56,060 bases of DNA from Candidatus Omnitrophota bacterium (GTDB lineage Bacteria; Omnitrophota; Koll11; Duberdicusellales; 4484-171), in contig JAUYCY010000032.1 in assembly GCA_030692055.1 (NCBI GenBank), positions 1 to 56,060 of the forward strand. Direction: 5' to 3'. How positions within the stretch are numbered: the stretch's first letter is position 1; each line of letters opens with the position of its first letter. Position numbers and translations under genes: made by a program. The notes below the pieces were generated by a model, which saw nothing but the letters and a program-made list of their open reading frames with translations, was not told the origin of the DNA and ran no database searches. This document shows positions 1-8,638 of this stretch, in pieces.

Positions 1-111
1 TGGCATATCTATCAGCTCTATATTACAATAATTCTAATGGCAGAGGATTAAGAGATATTAAATCAATTGTAGCTTAAGACATCTAAGAAAATATATAATA
101 ATCAGCTGGGA

Positions 112-179
112 ATTATGTCCCAGCCTTGATTACACTGATTAAATAATCGCTGGAATCGTTTTTATAATCGCTGCAATCA
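112..179 (-). repeat. degenerate GATTA-type 3' element
   Basis: Directly after the stop codon of the lipoprotein gene (minus sense) come three or four spaced GATT-CAGCGATTA-like words, then a hairpin with GCTGGGA/TCCCAGC arms. The layout matches the three longer GATTA elements at 1869, 10537 and 53541, although the terminal hairpin sequence differs. Like them it lies immediately 3' of a gene, so it may serve as a transcript end. No run of T residues follows the hairpin. Confidence 0.5.
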
Positions 180-986
180 TTAATACAAAGAATCTTTATT
201 GATTTCTATCTTAGCTTTTTTGCGCTCTTGGCTTAACCAATCTTCAAAGAGACGCCTCTCTTTAGATATAATAACCCTTTTCTCAATTTCGGGTTTAATT
301 TTTTCTAATGGTTCAATCGCGACAGATTCTTTAGCAACTACGGTCATAAGATAGCAACTATCTATATCGTCAATTTTTTTTACTTCATCTATGGGTATTC
401 TAAAAGCGTCTAAAAGCATTGTGGATTCTATCTCTTCATACCCTAAGGGGCCTATAGTTTGCCACATTGAGGTATCTTTATCTTTTAAGTATTTTTTATA
501 GGCATCTTCAGCTGCGCGTTTATCTTTTGCTTTTAAAACCTTAAAGGTAACTTTTTTTGAAAGATTATCATAGTATTTATTAATATCGTCTTCTGTAACA
601 AAAAGATAATCCTGCGCCTGTTTATTCTTGTAATCAATGAAATCTCTGATAAGCGCTTGCTCCCAGAAAGCTTTGATGGTATTTACAAAACGTTCTTCTT
701 GCGCCAGGCCTTTTCTCATTGCTGCCTGCACGATAAGCTTTCTATTGATAATGTTTTCAAGCTGGTCGCTTTGCGCTTGGGGGGTAAGTTTAAAAGTAGG
801 GTCGGATTTTACCTTGCGGGCAATTTCACGCTGTAGCTCTAAAGCATATATGGGTTCTTTATTTACATAAGCGACTATCTCTTTCTCTTTATTGGCGTCT
901 GATTTAGCGCAGGCGGATAAAAGAAGTAAAAATATTGTAAAGAGTAGTGGTTTAAATATTCTGTGGATAGTGTCTTTTACTTTCAT
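180..986 (-). CDS. SurA/PpiC-like peptidyl-prolyl isomerase lipoprotein
   Basis: A 268-residue secreted lipoprotein. The N-terminus has a positively charged region, a Leu-rich hydrophobic core and a lipobox ending LLSAC, so Cys26 would be lipidated and the protein anchored in the periplasm. The helical segment at about residues 35-135 (VNKEPIYALELQREIA, then an IINRKLIVQAA stretch) resembles the SurA/PrsA N-terminal chaperone region. The C-terminal third is short for a full parvulin domain and I see no clear parvulin active-site pattern, so a chaperone-like role in outer-membrane protein folding is likelier than strong isomerase activity. A TATAAT box lies at 1005-1010 (minus), and the gene is preceded by a copy of the 150 bp structured repeat. 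The family is inferred from overall pattern; the exact subfamily (for example EpsD-like) is uncertain. Confidence 0.7.
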   Translation of the reverse strand: MKVKDTIHRIFKPLLFTIFLLLLSACAKSDANKEKEIVAYVNKEPIYALELQREIARKVKSDPTFKLTPQAQSDQLENIINRKLIVQAAMRKGLAQEERFVNTIKAFWEQALIRDFIDYKNKQAQDYLFVTEDDINKYYDNLSKKVTFKVLKAKDKRAAEDAYKKYLKDKDTSMWQTIGPLGYEEIESTMLLDAFRIPIDEVKKIDDIDSCYLMTVVAKESVAIEPLEKIKPEIEKRVIISKERRLFEDWLSQERKKAKIEINKDSLY

Positions 987-1067
987 TTTTATTAATTATA
1001 CCACAAATATAACAATGTCTATAATAAAAGATGTAAAACTTAGCCCACCGCGTAGGCAAGATTAGAT

Positions 1068-1216
1068 TTATTCTCTCTCGGCGAATACCCCGTGGCTTGC
1101 CACGGGGATGAAGCCGAAATCGTAAACGTAGTTGACCTCATTTCAAGGCAATGAATGAACCAGTGATAATATTAGCATAGAACATACTCCGCGGCTTGCC
1201 GCGGAGACTGGTTGAT
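1068..1216 (-). repeat. 150 bp structured repeat, copy A
   Basis: Reverse-complement match to 17091-17240 and 49001-49153. In minus sense it contains a hairpin with CTCCGCGGC/GCCGCGGAG arms enclosed by ACCAGT/ACTGGT, a small CATTC/GAATG hairpin, and a CCCCGTGGC/GCCACGGGG hairpin enclosed by CGGC/GCCG. It ends about 80 bases upstream of the lipoprotein gene, in the same sense as that gene. Confidence 0.85.
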
Positions 1217-1233
1217 TTAGGTTTGTGGAAGTT

Positions 1234-1274
1234 AATTTCAAAAAGAAGTATTGCTTTTTTTTGAAATTAGGAAG
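1234..1274. repeat. 41 bp direct repeat with hairpin, copy 1
   Basis: Almost identical to 1735-1775 (one mismatch near the left end). The sequence folds on itself (TTTCAAAAA with TTTTTGAAA) around a short loop and contains a run of eight T, so it could act as a terminator. It lies in a gene-free stretch, 990-2137, that otherwise holds repeats and a gene fragment. Confidence 0.7.
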
Positions 1275-1434
1275 GGATGAAAAAAAGAAGGCTGCAAGTT
1301 TAGGCCCCAATGTTTTTAGGACTGTTAATTGCAGCCTTTTATAAAAACCATTTTCCACCGCGTAGGTGGAATCGGTTTACCAAAGCCCACCTCCGGGGTG
1401 GGCTTTGGTTTAGGTAATTTCAGATTAAATTTTC

Positions 1435-1533
1435 TATGGTGTCGTAGACGCCGTGTAAGTGCCAGTGCCTGTGCCGGTAAAGATGCCGCCAGCGGTTTCT
1501 CCGGGTGTATATGTGCCGGCAGCTTGGTTGAAC
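1435..1533 (-). pseudogene. 3' fragment of a FecR-type gene
   Basis: Read on the minus strand, about 32 codons ending in TAG match the last residues of the giant FecR protein at 2845: AAGTYTPGETAGGIFTGTGT and a final TTP, against AAGTYTPVETGGGTFTGAGT and TTP. The match also reaches into the short downstream segment, where both copies have a 'gcccacct' hairpin. Upstream of about 1533 the similarity stops and no start or signal peptide is seen. This is a remnant of a duplicated or recombined paralogue, not a working gene. Confidence 0.75.
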
Positions 1534-1734
1534 GAAACTATCTTAAATTAGCAAAGGAATAAATGTCCTCACGTAGATTCACGACCGTGAGTTTATGTGA
1601 GAATTTGGCAATAGCCACAAACTAACTATGCCAACCGCTAGCCATGCCAACCGCGTAGGTTGATTCTGCTTAAATGAGTAAAATAATTACCCAGCTTGAG
1701 CCTGGCTACCGGTAGGCAGGCGTCGCTCATTTGT

Positions 1735-1775
1735 AACTTCAAAAAGAAGTATTGCTTTTTTTTGAAATTAGGAAG
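1735..1775. repeat. 41 bp direct repeat with hairpin, copy 2
   Basis: Second copy of the self-complementary T-rich unit found at 1234-1274, about 500 bp away. The two copies bracket the FecR gene fragment, which suggests they were duplicated or recombined together with it. Confidence 0.7.
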
Positions 1776-1868
1776 TGGTTGTTTTTATGGTTATAATGAA
1801 AGGTAAATTTCATAATAAGAAAGCCCCTTCTTTTCGAAGGGGTTTTGAGGATTAATTCTTCAAATAAT

Positions 1869-2057
1869 GGCGCTGTTGCATAATGCACCAGCGCCTGATT
1901 ACAATGATTACTAAAAGATTCCAACGATTGAAAACATTAACAATCTTAATCACTGTAATCAACCCATTCGACTTCGCTCAGGGTTGATACTGAGTATATC
2001 GAATGTATCAAGTTTTAATCGCTGAAATCAGGGGCTGTTGCGTTTCGCAACAGCCCC
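1869..2057 (-). repeat. GATTA-type element, copy 1
   Basis: Two terminal hairpins flank a stretch of spaced GATTA words. In minus sense the first hairpin has GGGGCTGTTGCG/CGCAACAGCCCC arms and the last has GGCGCTG/CAGCGCC arms around a GCATTATGC core. It follows the retropepsin gene (end 2138). An extra palindromic insertion related to 'TTCGACT..GCTCAGG' sits at about 1965-2010, a place that is uninterrupted in the copy at 53541. Confidence 0.85.
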
Positions 2058-2137
2058 ATAATAAGCGCGCCTTAAATCTACTTTTCTCTTAAACCATATT
2101 CCACCTTGTAGGTGATAAGGGGTTAACATTCGTAGTG

Positions 2138-2545
2138 TTAGCTCTTTTTATTTTGCAGAGAAAAGATTAGTTCGGGATAATTTATGGTGAGTATAAAATT
2201 ATTAAGAAAACTTTTTACCCCAAGCAAAGGGATATTTAGATTAGGCATAAAATCAATTAAAACATTTTCTGTCGAAAAACCTAATGTTTTTATGCAAACA
2301 GTATGGCTATATGCAGTAGTCATTCCATTACCAGTGCATATTCGTTTCTGAGAACCGGCTTGCAAATTATGCCCTAACGGTAAGGAAAAAGATGCGGGCA
2401 AGGCACATTCATCTGCACCCGTATCTATTAAAGCATATACATTTAATTCTCTTTTATTTTCTGGGTTTATGATTGTTATAGGTAGATAGGGACGCGCGAT
2501 ATCGTTTGGATGAGTTTTTAGAAAGGGGTATTTTTCAATCAACAT
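2138..2545 (-). CDS. retropepsin-like aspartic protease
   Basis: A small (135-residue) single-domain protein with the aspartic-protease signature LIDTGADECALP (Asp-Thr-Gly-Ala) near residue 40 and a later hydrophobic-hydrophobic-Gly motif (PLLGVKSFLNNF), the usual pattern of bacterial retroviral-type proteases that work as dimers. No signal peptide is seen from the chosen start, so it is probably cytoplasmic. I start at the ATG of MLIEKYPFLK rather than 18 codons upstream: the upstream codons read through the DUF5678-like gene in another frame, and this start leaves an 11-base overlap with it, which fits translational coupling. Substrate unknown. The family call is strong; the biological role is not known. 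Confidence 0.75.
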   Translation of the reverse strand: MLIEKYPFLKTHPNDIARPYLPITIINPENKRELNVYALIDTGADECALPASFSLPLGHNLQAGSQKRICTGNGMTTAYSHTVCIKTLGFSTENVLIDFMPNLNIPLLGVKSFLNNFILTINYPELIFSLQNKKS

Positions 2546-2732
2546 AATAAATATGAACTGTATCTTTATCGGGAACGTAAAGGAGAAAAGGAGCTTCAAA
2601 CCCCTTTTTTTTCGCTTCTTTTAATGCTTCTTCCGGAGTATCCCCTGAGCCAACAATAGTATAATCGCTAGGGTCTTTTATTGCTACATATTTACCATCA
2701 TATTTATGTGAGTTAACTAATACTTTCTCCAT
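2535..2732 (-). CDS. DUF5678-like small protein
   Basis: A 65-residue protein that begins MEKVLVNSHKYDGKYVAI and continues with SGDTPEEALKEAKKKG and a VP segment. This is the arrangement of small DUF5678-type proteins often found beside retropepsin-like proteases in environmental genomes. The ATG at 2732 is preferred over the GTG two codons earlier because AGGAGG ends a few bases before it. A TTGAAA/TATAAT promoter lies just upstream. The gene overlaps the protease gene, so the two are co-transcribed; it may be a partner or substrate of the protease, or a small regulator. Biochemical function unknown. Confidence 0.7.
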   Translation of the reverse strand: MEKVLVNSHKYDGKYVAIKDPSDYTIVGSGDTPEEALKEAKKKGFEAPFLLYVPDKDTVHIYYVD

Positions 2733-2748
2733 TAGCACCTCCTACCAT

Positions 2749-2776
2749 ATTATATTATACAAATTAATTTTTTCAA
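2749..2776 (-). promoter_or_regulatory. sigma-70-type promoter for the DUF5678/protease pair
   Basis: Minus strand: TTGAAA at 2771-2776, 16-base spacer, TATAAT at 2749-2754 (a second overlapping TATAAT lies at 2754-2759). It stands 17 bases before the ATG at 2732, so the leader would be very short. Confidence 0.6.
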
Positions 2777-2844
2777 ATTTTAATTCCAAGCCCACCTACG
2801 AGGTGGAATATGGTTTGGGTTGAATTTATTGCAAATTAGGTTTA

Positions 2845-5800
2845 CTATGGTGTTGTCGGCGCCGTAGTAGTGCCAGTGCCTGCGCCAGTAAATGTTCCGC
2901 CTCCGGTTTCTACAGGTGTATATGTTCCGGCTGCTTGACCATCAGTAATCGTGTTACCGCCGACCGTACCAGTTACGTTGGTAGCTGTCCAATGACCATC
3001 AGTAGACCATGCTGGGCCTGAAAGAGTTGCATCGTTAGCACCATTGTTTACTGTTATTGTCCAATTAGTTGTGGGTGCTGTCAAATAGTCGCCGTTTATT
3101 ATCGCTGCCCATATGCCGTCAGCCATACTGGGATTCATTGAGTATAGACGGGTATCCATAGTCATAGATGTTATTCCACCACCTGAGCCTGTCATTATTG
3201 AAGAATATACTTCGGTGATAGGAACATTTGCGGCTTGACCAAGCGCAATAATATCATTCTTAAGGTTGTTTTTATCTAACATAGAATTAACTTCAACCCA
3301 TTCTCCAGCGCTACCAGAACGCCAAGTGTGATTATTTGCAGGGTTAGCTGTGTCTACCTCAATATAGTTTCCCACTACCTCGCCCCCTACCTTTCTTCCT
3401 GAAAGAGTGCCGTCCTTATGAAGCTGTATCCAAATGGCGTCAAGGTCTCCTTCTATCTCTTGACCCGACCATTGCGTGCCTGTTATGCCTCCAAGCCACG
3501 CGCCGCGTACTTCCGACTCTTCTCCATTACCTTCCTTAGTTATTGTTCCCGTAAGATTCTTGACAGACCAATCATTAGAAGTCGTTCCGCTGTATTCGCC
3601 TCCGGTGATTACATTCCATATACCCCAATTCTGTCCGGTTATTTTCATCACCGTGCCTTCTCCCCAGTTCGCGTTTATCTCACCTATGTTGCCTTCCGCG
3701 CCAAAGCCTCCTTGGCCGGTAAAATGGGAAAGTGGGTGCCACTTGATTTTTTCGTATAATTTTTCAGGCGATATACCTATGTTGTGTGTATGCATATTCA
3801 ATGATAATGATTTGGTAAGTTCTCCGTCTAAGCGATACATTCCAATTCCATCATAATAGTTTCCGTCTACATCGCCATAAAGCACGCCAGCATCAAACAC
3901 ATTAGCGGTGGCTGTAGGGCTTATGTAAAGCGAATAGGTTTTGCCTTTTAACGTCTTCTCGCCATTCACTACATTACCACCCACGCCGGCAGAAAGCCCG
4001 TAGAAGGAACCGACTCCGTTACCATCATCGTAAGTACTATAATTGTAAGTTAGAGGAGAATCCTGAGTAATATATCTACTTACAAACCCATCTTCGAGCG
4101 CTGACGTCTCTTTTTGAACCACCCAGGCAAATTGCGTAGCGCCGCCAGAGTTAAATTCACCGATGGAAATAAAATCCGGATGCGCGTTCGCGCTCCAAAT
4201 AGGGCCGATTAAACCTATTTGACCGGCAAAGTCAAAATCAGTAGAAACTTGCCAGCCTTGCGCCACAAAACGGCCGCTGGAGGTAAGGTCAGTATCGCGT
4301 AGATATACTCCTGCGCTTAAGCCTTCCCAGGTTTGGTTAGTAGGATTGTAAATGCCAACCGTATCGCCGGTAGCATGGCCTATCCAGGTATTGGTAAGGA
4401 CGGTAATGTCAGCTGTTCCAGAAAAACCATCAGCTATCAATAAAGTTCCTAAATAGTAACCATCGGTCTCTCCTGGATCTTCATAAAACGTCCAACCGCC
4501 AATGCGCGCAGTTGAGCCAGGAGCGGGTAAGGAAGTATACGTTCCGCCTACACCATGCCACCAAAGCCCCCAGTCCTCGCTAACGTCAGGTGACTCGGAA
4601 AGATAAGCTGATTCTCCTGCGCCGATAGTACCGGAAAAAGTAGGGCCGCTGATTAATCCTCGGTGGTCGCGAGCATATTCAAGTTTAGGGCTCTCATCAT
4701 AAAGCTCATCCGGCCTAATGGTGGTAGGAAGGTCGCGGTAATGGCTGAAGGTGCCATCGGCTTTAAACATTCCAATACTCTGATAGAAGTTACCAGAGAT
4801 ATCGTTTGACCTTAAGTAACCGGCTAAGTATTTATTAGAATTAGGGACATTAGGGTCATAAGTTGGGTCAGGCCGGACATAAAAAGCATAGCTTAAGCCT
4901 TTGAGAGAATTGTCACCCAGTTTATTTCCGCCAATTAGTCCTAAAAAACGAGCTCCGTCACTGGTAGTGCCAGTAAAATCATCTTCGTCTGTACCCCATA
5001 ATTTGTAAGCTCCGCTATTGGCAAATTCACCGATAAGCGTAAAAGCTGTAGGGGTAGTGCCCCATAAGGAATTGGTGCCGCCGATTAAAGCGGAAAAGGA
5101 ACCATTATTTAAATATACTTCCGGCTCAGGAGCGTCATAATCATAATAGCCAAAACTGCCAGTGAATTCTCCGCCAAAGGTAAGCGGGGTATCCGTATAT
5201 ACACCCACGCTCAAAGCCTGCCAGGTATTAGGATTGGTTTGGTAAGCGCCTAAAAGGTCGCCCTGAAATGTTCCTAAATAATCCACGTCGGTTGGGCCAC
5301 TTATAAAAAACTTGTCAATCCATACCCCACTCACACTTGCCGATAAACTACCATCGGCTGACCAACTATCTCCATTAATATCTCCCAGCCAATAGCCATC
5401 TAAGGCACCGGTTGTTTCATTTGTGTTTTTACCGCCAGTAACAGCGTGCCAATTGTTAGAAGGCGAACCGCTAAATGTTCCGCCGGCGCCTATTCTCCAA
5501 ATACCCCAGTTCGCCTCATTGCCTGACGGCTCTACTAAATCAGTAGAGGTTACGGTGAGATTACCCGAGATGTCACCGCCGATTAAACCATAGTCATCGG
5601 TTTCGTGGTGATCGTCAATATAGGGGCTGCCTGCATAAAGCTGTGAAGGCAAAACATTAGTGGGAACATCTAAATAGTGCGTGTAATGGCCGGTAGCGTA
5701 AAGCATATGGATATCCGGATAAAAGTTACCGTTGATATCACTTGAGCGAAGATAGCCGGCAGAATAACCTGTGGGGCTACTGCTATTAGGCCGGATATAA

Positions 5801-8409
5801 AGCATTACCGACATTCCTTTCAATGAATTGTTTATGTTAGTGCCGCCAAGAGCGCCGAAAAACTTTCCCCCATCAGCAGTATTGCCAGACACCCATTCAT
5901 AACCCCATAATTTGTAATTGCTGGCGTTAGCATACTCACCCAATAGAGTAACCTGCGCCGGGCTAACTTGCCAAAGAGACTCTGTGCCGCCAAAAGACAA
6001 GGAAAGTGAACCGTTGTGTAGCTCAACGTCTCTGCCTAAAGTATCATAATAGCCAAAACCTTCGTCAATATTAATTTCTCCACCAAAAGCAAGCGGGGTT
6101 TCAGTGTAAGCTCCTGCTGCCACTGCTTCCCACCAGTGGTCCATTTCATTATCGTAAATTCCGCGAAGTTCTCCGTCGAAAATTGTTGTTAAGTAACCAA
6201 GCTCTATTGGATCATCCGGGTCATAGTCTAAACCTATACCGTTAATAGTTGCAAACAGCTCATTGTTTCCCGCAGAGGTGCCGTTAATATCTATAAGGAA
6301 ACGGAATGTGTGGTCAATATGATCATCTTTTCCACCGGCAACTGCTGACCAATTATTAGAAAGCGAGGTTGAAATACTAGGTCCGCCTAAACCTGCCCTC
6401 CATAAACCCCAGTGCTGGCCTTTAATCAAAGCATGGCTTAGGTCCATTACGCCGGAAATATCACCACCTACCTTACCATTTATTAGCTCATCCTCACTAA
6501 AACCTTGAACCTCTACAGGGAAAGTACTCATACCTAACTGCTGCGAAATTATTGTGCCTGTAAGACTAAACGTCCCAGAAGGCATAGCGCTAAGACTACC
6601 GGCTAAATCCGCTGACTTTAAATAACCGACACTACCGTCAGGTTTAATGTAAAAAGCATAACTTAAGCCTTTTAAGGAATTATTATTTTTTATTCCGCCG
6701 GCAATACCTGCAATTGTCGCGCCGTCAACAGTTGAAGCGATAAGATTAAAATCCTCATCGCTTGCCCATAAATCAAGGTCGTGATTGCTACTCAGATCAG
6801 AGAAGTTAAAATCTGCGTTTAAGGTAAAGGGTTGGGCTGAACCTGCCCAGATATCTCCAGTAGCAGCAACTACGCCATTATTAATGGTTCCGCAATTAAG
6901 AATCAAACCCCTGGGATTTCCCCATTCATCAAGCTCATCTTCATATAATCCAAAAGCGCCGGAAAAATCACCGCTTAAAGTAACTGGCTCTGTAGTTGTA
7001 GTTGTAGTTGTAGTTGTAGGATTGGTTTCTGTAAAAGGCAAGGTAACCGGTTCACCTGTGCCGGTATCAGCAGTGCCTGCACCGGTATCAGTATCAGTAT
7101 TTGTGCCATCACCTGCACCGGTATTAGCATCTGTATCCGAATCATAAAGATATTCGCCAGTGGTTCCTTCAGGAGCAGAATAACCTTCAACTCCGCTACC
7201 CGGATCCCAACCTTCGCTAAATCCCTGGCGGTCATCCTGATTTACTCCGGAAGTTTGAAACACGCCCTGTTCATTAACCGAACCTTGTTCGCCAGCAGGT
7301 ATGTCATTTAAAACACCGTCTGAAGTATTAATGATGTAACCGTTGCCGCCTTCAAGAAAAGAAGTGGTGTTGTTTGGTGAAGAATTTACATATAATATTG
7401 TGCCGCGCGCGCCGCAGATAGCCAAAGGAGTTTTTACCTCAAATTTTGATTTTCCCTTAAGGCCCTCAATGCGGGCTTTTATCTTTCCGATGGTTAACTC
7501 AAAAATATTTTCGTATTCGCCGGTTGAAGGATTATACAGAAGCTTAATAATGGACATTTTACTATTCGGTTTCATATTGATAGCATTGTTGTTATCCAGC
7601 CGAATCTCTACAATGCCTTTATCGCCGGTTTCAATTAAGTCTCCTTCTTTTACTATTTCATTGAGCTTTGCATCGTGACTTTTAGCTTGCCCTTGAGTAG
7701 TAACTTGAACCTTGCCTGAAAACTTAGTTATAGTTCCGGTAATAACCGTCAACTTTGCGGCCTTTGCGCCAGAAAACGGAACATCAGTATCTTGCTCATA
7801 AAGTTTCTTCTCTAATTCAAGGTAAGGTCTGGGGCCTTCGGGTAATTTTTCTAAAGGCACCAATACGCTGCTGCCTGCCGGAATCGTTACCATACTCTCG
7901 GGATGCGCAATGTTGGTTACCGCAAGCTTTCCTTCAGCTACAAGCATTCCGCTTGAACCAGCCTGGTAAAACGCAAATACGTCAGAACCTTTTACCACGC
8001 CTTCTGTGTTAGGCGTAAGGATAGCGAAATCTGCCGGATGCGGCATTTTTGCCACTATTGTGCGCACTTTTCCCCTTTCAAGCTTTACTGCCGCAAGTTT
8101 ACGTTTATTTTTTTCGTCAAGCTGATAATCTTTTATTTCAATTTTAGAGTTTTGCGCAATCCGCACGATAGAGTCGTCTTTAAATTTAATCTCCGCTTTG
8201 GAATTAGATTTAGTCCTTATTGAATCGCCGACAGAAACAGCTTCGTAATCCCTTACCGGAGTGCCCTTTTGGGAACCCGGCTTTAAAATATCTACCCTGC
8301 CTTCAACGTAGGTAACCTTTCCTACTTCTTGGGCAAAGCCATAGGGGACACAAAGTGAAAATACAATAATCGACGAGAGAACTTTTGTGAAAAAATTTCT
8401 TTTAATCAT
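2845..8409 (-). CDS. giant FecR-domain repeat protein, secreted
   Basis: A 1,854-residue secreted protein. I start at MIKRNFFTKVL (8409), preceded by AAGGAG; the 31 codons before it lie in a repeat element and leader. A signal peptide ends at about GFA-QE. Two FecR-type domains follow (about residues 30-150, with VGDSIRTKSNSKAEIKF, and about 225-375, with VKEGDLIETGDKG), then a Thr-rich linker (a run of nine Thr near residue 466). The rest is Gly/Asn/Thr-rich repeats of roughly 290-320 residues; the NSLKG..YAFYI.P motif followed by GYLRS-DI-GNFY recurs near residues 573, 860, 1168 and 1491. There is no C-terminal anchor motif. The gene lies downstream of a TPR-barrel gene and a CHASE2 phosphatase gene. 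FecR domains without a FecI/FecA system usually belong to surface proteins, so this is probably an exported beta-rich surface or extracellular protein; its ligand is unknown. Confidence 0.8.
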   Translation of the reverse strand: MIKRNFFTKVLSSIIVFSLCVPYGFAQEVGKVTYVEGRVDILKPGSQKGTPVRDYEAVSVGDSIRTKSNSKAEIKFKDDSIVRIAQNSKIEIKDYQLDEKNKRKLAAVKLERGKVRTIVAKMPHPADFAILTPNTEGVVKGSDVFAFYQAGSSGMLVAEGKLAVTNIAHPESMVTIPAGSSVLVPLEKLPEGPRPYLELEKKLYEQDTDVPFSGAKAAKLTVITGTITKFSGKVQVTTQGQAKSHDAKLNEIVKEGDLIETGDKGIVEIRLDNNNAINMKPNSKMSIIKLLYNPSTGEYENIFELTIGKIKARIEGLKGKSKFEVKTPLAICGARGTILYVNSSPNNTTSFLEGGNGYIINTSDGVLNDIPAGEQGSVNEQGVFQTSGVNQDDRQGFSEGWDPGSGVEGYSAPEGTTGEYLYDSDTDANTGAGDGTNTDTDTGAGTADTGTGEPVTLPFTETNPTTTTTTTTTEPVTLSGDFSGAFGLYEDELDEWGNPRGLILNCGTINNGVVAATGDIWAGSAQPFTLNADFNFSDLSSNHDLDLWASDEDFNLIASTVDGATIAGIAGGIKNNNSLKGLSYAFYIKPDGSVGYLKSADLAGSLSAMPSGTFSLTGTIISQQLGMSTFPVEVQGFSEDELINGKVGGDISGVMDLSHALIKGQHWGLWRAGLGGPSISTSLSNNWSAVAGGKDDHIDHTFRFLIDINGTSAGNNELFATINGIGLDYDPDDPIELGYLTTIFDGELRGIYDNEMDHWWEAVAAGAYTETPLAFGGEINIDEGFGYYDTLGRDVELHNGSLSLSFGGTESLWQVSPAQVTLLGEYANASNYKLWGYEWVSGNTADGGKFFGALGGTNINNSLKGMSVMLYIRPNSSSPTGYSAGYLRSSDINGNFYPDIHMLYATGHYTHYLDVPTNVLPSQLYAGSPYIDDHHETDDYGLIGGDISGNLTVTSTDLVEPSGNEANWGIWRIGAGGTFSGSPSNNWHAVTGGKNTNETTGALDGYWLGDINGDSWSADGSLSASVSGVWIDKFFISGPTDVDYLGTFQGDLLGAYQTNPNTWQALSVGVYTDTPLTFGGEFTGSFGYYDYDAPEPEVYLNNGSFSALIGGTNSLWGTTPTAFTLIGEFANSGAYKLWGTDEDDFTGTTSDGARFLGLIGGNKLGDNSLKGLSYAFYVRPDPTYDPNVPNSNKYLAGYLRSNDISGNFYQSIGMFKADGTFSHYRDLPTTIRPDELYDESPKLEYARDHRGLISGPTFSGTIGAGESAYLSESPDVSEDWGLWWHGVGGTYTSLPAPGSTARIGGWTFYEDPGETDGYYLGTLLIADGFSGTADITVLTNTWIGHATGDTVGIYNPTNQTWEGLSAGVYLRDTDLTSSGRFVAQGWQVSTDFDFAGQIGLIGPIWSANAHPDFISIGEFNSGGATQFAWVVQKETSALEDGFVSRYITQDSPLTYNYSTYDDGNGVGSFYGLSAGVGGNVVNGEKTLKGKTYSLYISPTATANVFDAGVLYGDVDGNYYDGIGMYRLDGELTKSLSLNMHTHNIGISPEKLYEKIKWHPLSHFTGQGGFGAEGNIGEINANWGEGTVMKITGQNWGIWNVITGGEYSGTTSNDWSVKNLTGTITKEGNGEESEVRGAWLGGITGTQWSGQEIEGDLDAIWIQLHKDGTLSGRKVGGEVVGNYIEVDTANPANNHTWRSGSAGEWVEVNSMLDKNNLKNDIIALGQAANVPITEVYSSIMTGSGGGITSMTMDTRLYSMNPSMADGIWAAIINGDYLTAPTTNWTITVNNGANDATLSGPAWSTDGHWTATNVTGTVGGNTITDGQAAGTYTPVETGGGTFTGAGTGTTTAPTTP

Positions 8410-8474
8410 TTTGTCTCCTTCAATAAGCACATTATTTTTTTCAAGTGTATTACACGCAGAAAAAATAATAGTGC
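8410..8474 (-). promoter_or_regulatory. 5' leader stem-loop with TTATTGAAGGAG linker
   Basis: In the gene sense GCAC + ATTATTTTTTC pairs with GAAAAAAATAAT + GTGC, followed at once by TTATTGAAGGAG and the ATG. The same order (basal stem, hairpin, TCATTGAAGG, start) occurs 5' of the TPR-barrel gene, pheA, aroF and ribBA with different stem sequences. Confidence 0.65.
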
Positions 8475-8593
8475 GAATTGAACCCCACACCCAGCAGTTC
8501 ATTCTGCTACCTTACGTTATGGGGTTTACTATCCTATTTTTTATTGAGCTTACTCGCTACACCGAGTTATCTGGGTGTGGGGTTAAATTCGAC
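8475..8593 (-). repeat. CCCCACACCCAG inverted-repeat element, copy 1
   Basis: Ends are GTCGAATTTAACCCCACAC (distal to the gene) and GTGTGGGGTTCAATTC (proximal), forming a long outer stem around about 75 bases. In gene sense it differs from the copy 5' of pheA (22725) at only about half a dozen positions over 118 bases, although the downstream genes are unrelated. Confidence 0.85.
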
Positions 8594-8638
8594 TATGCAA
8601 TTTTTCTTCGCCTACGGTTTGAAAAATTGCAGTCTTAT

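Noticed and set aside
3418..3856. Plus-strand open frames opposite the FecR gene
   Set aside because: Antisense shadows of a long low-complexity repeat gene with intact coding pattern on the minus strand.
6785..7147. Val-rich plus-strand open frame
   Set aside because: Reverse complement of the Thr-rich linker of the FecR protein.
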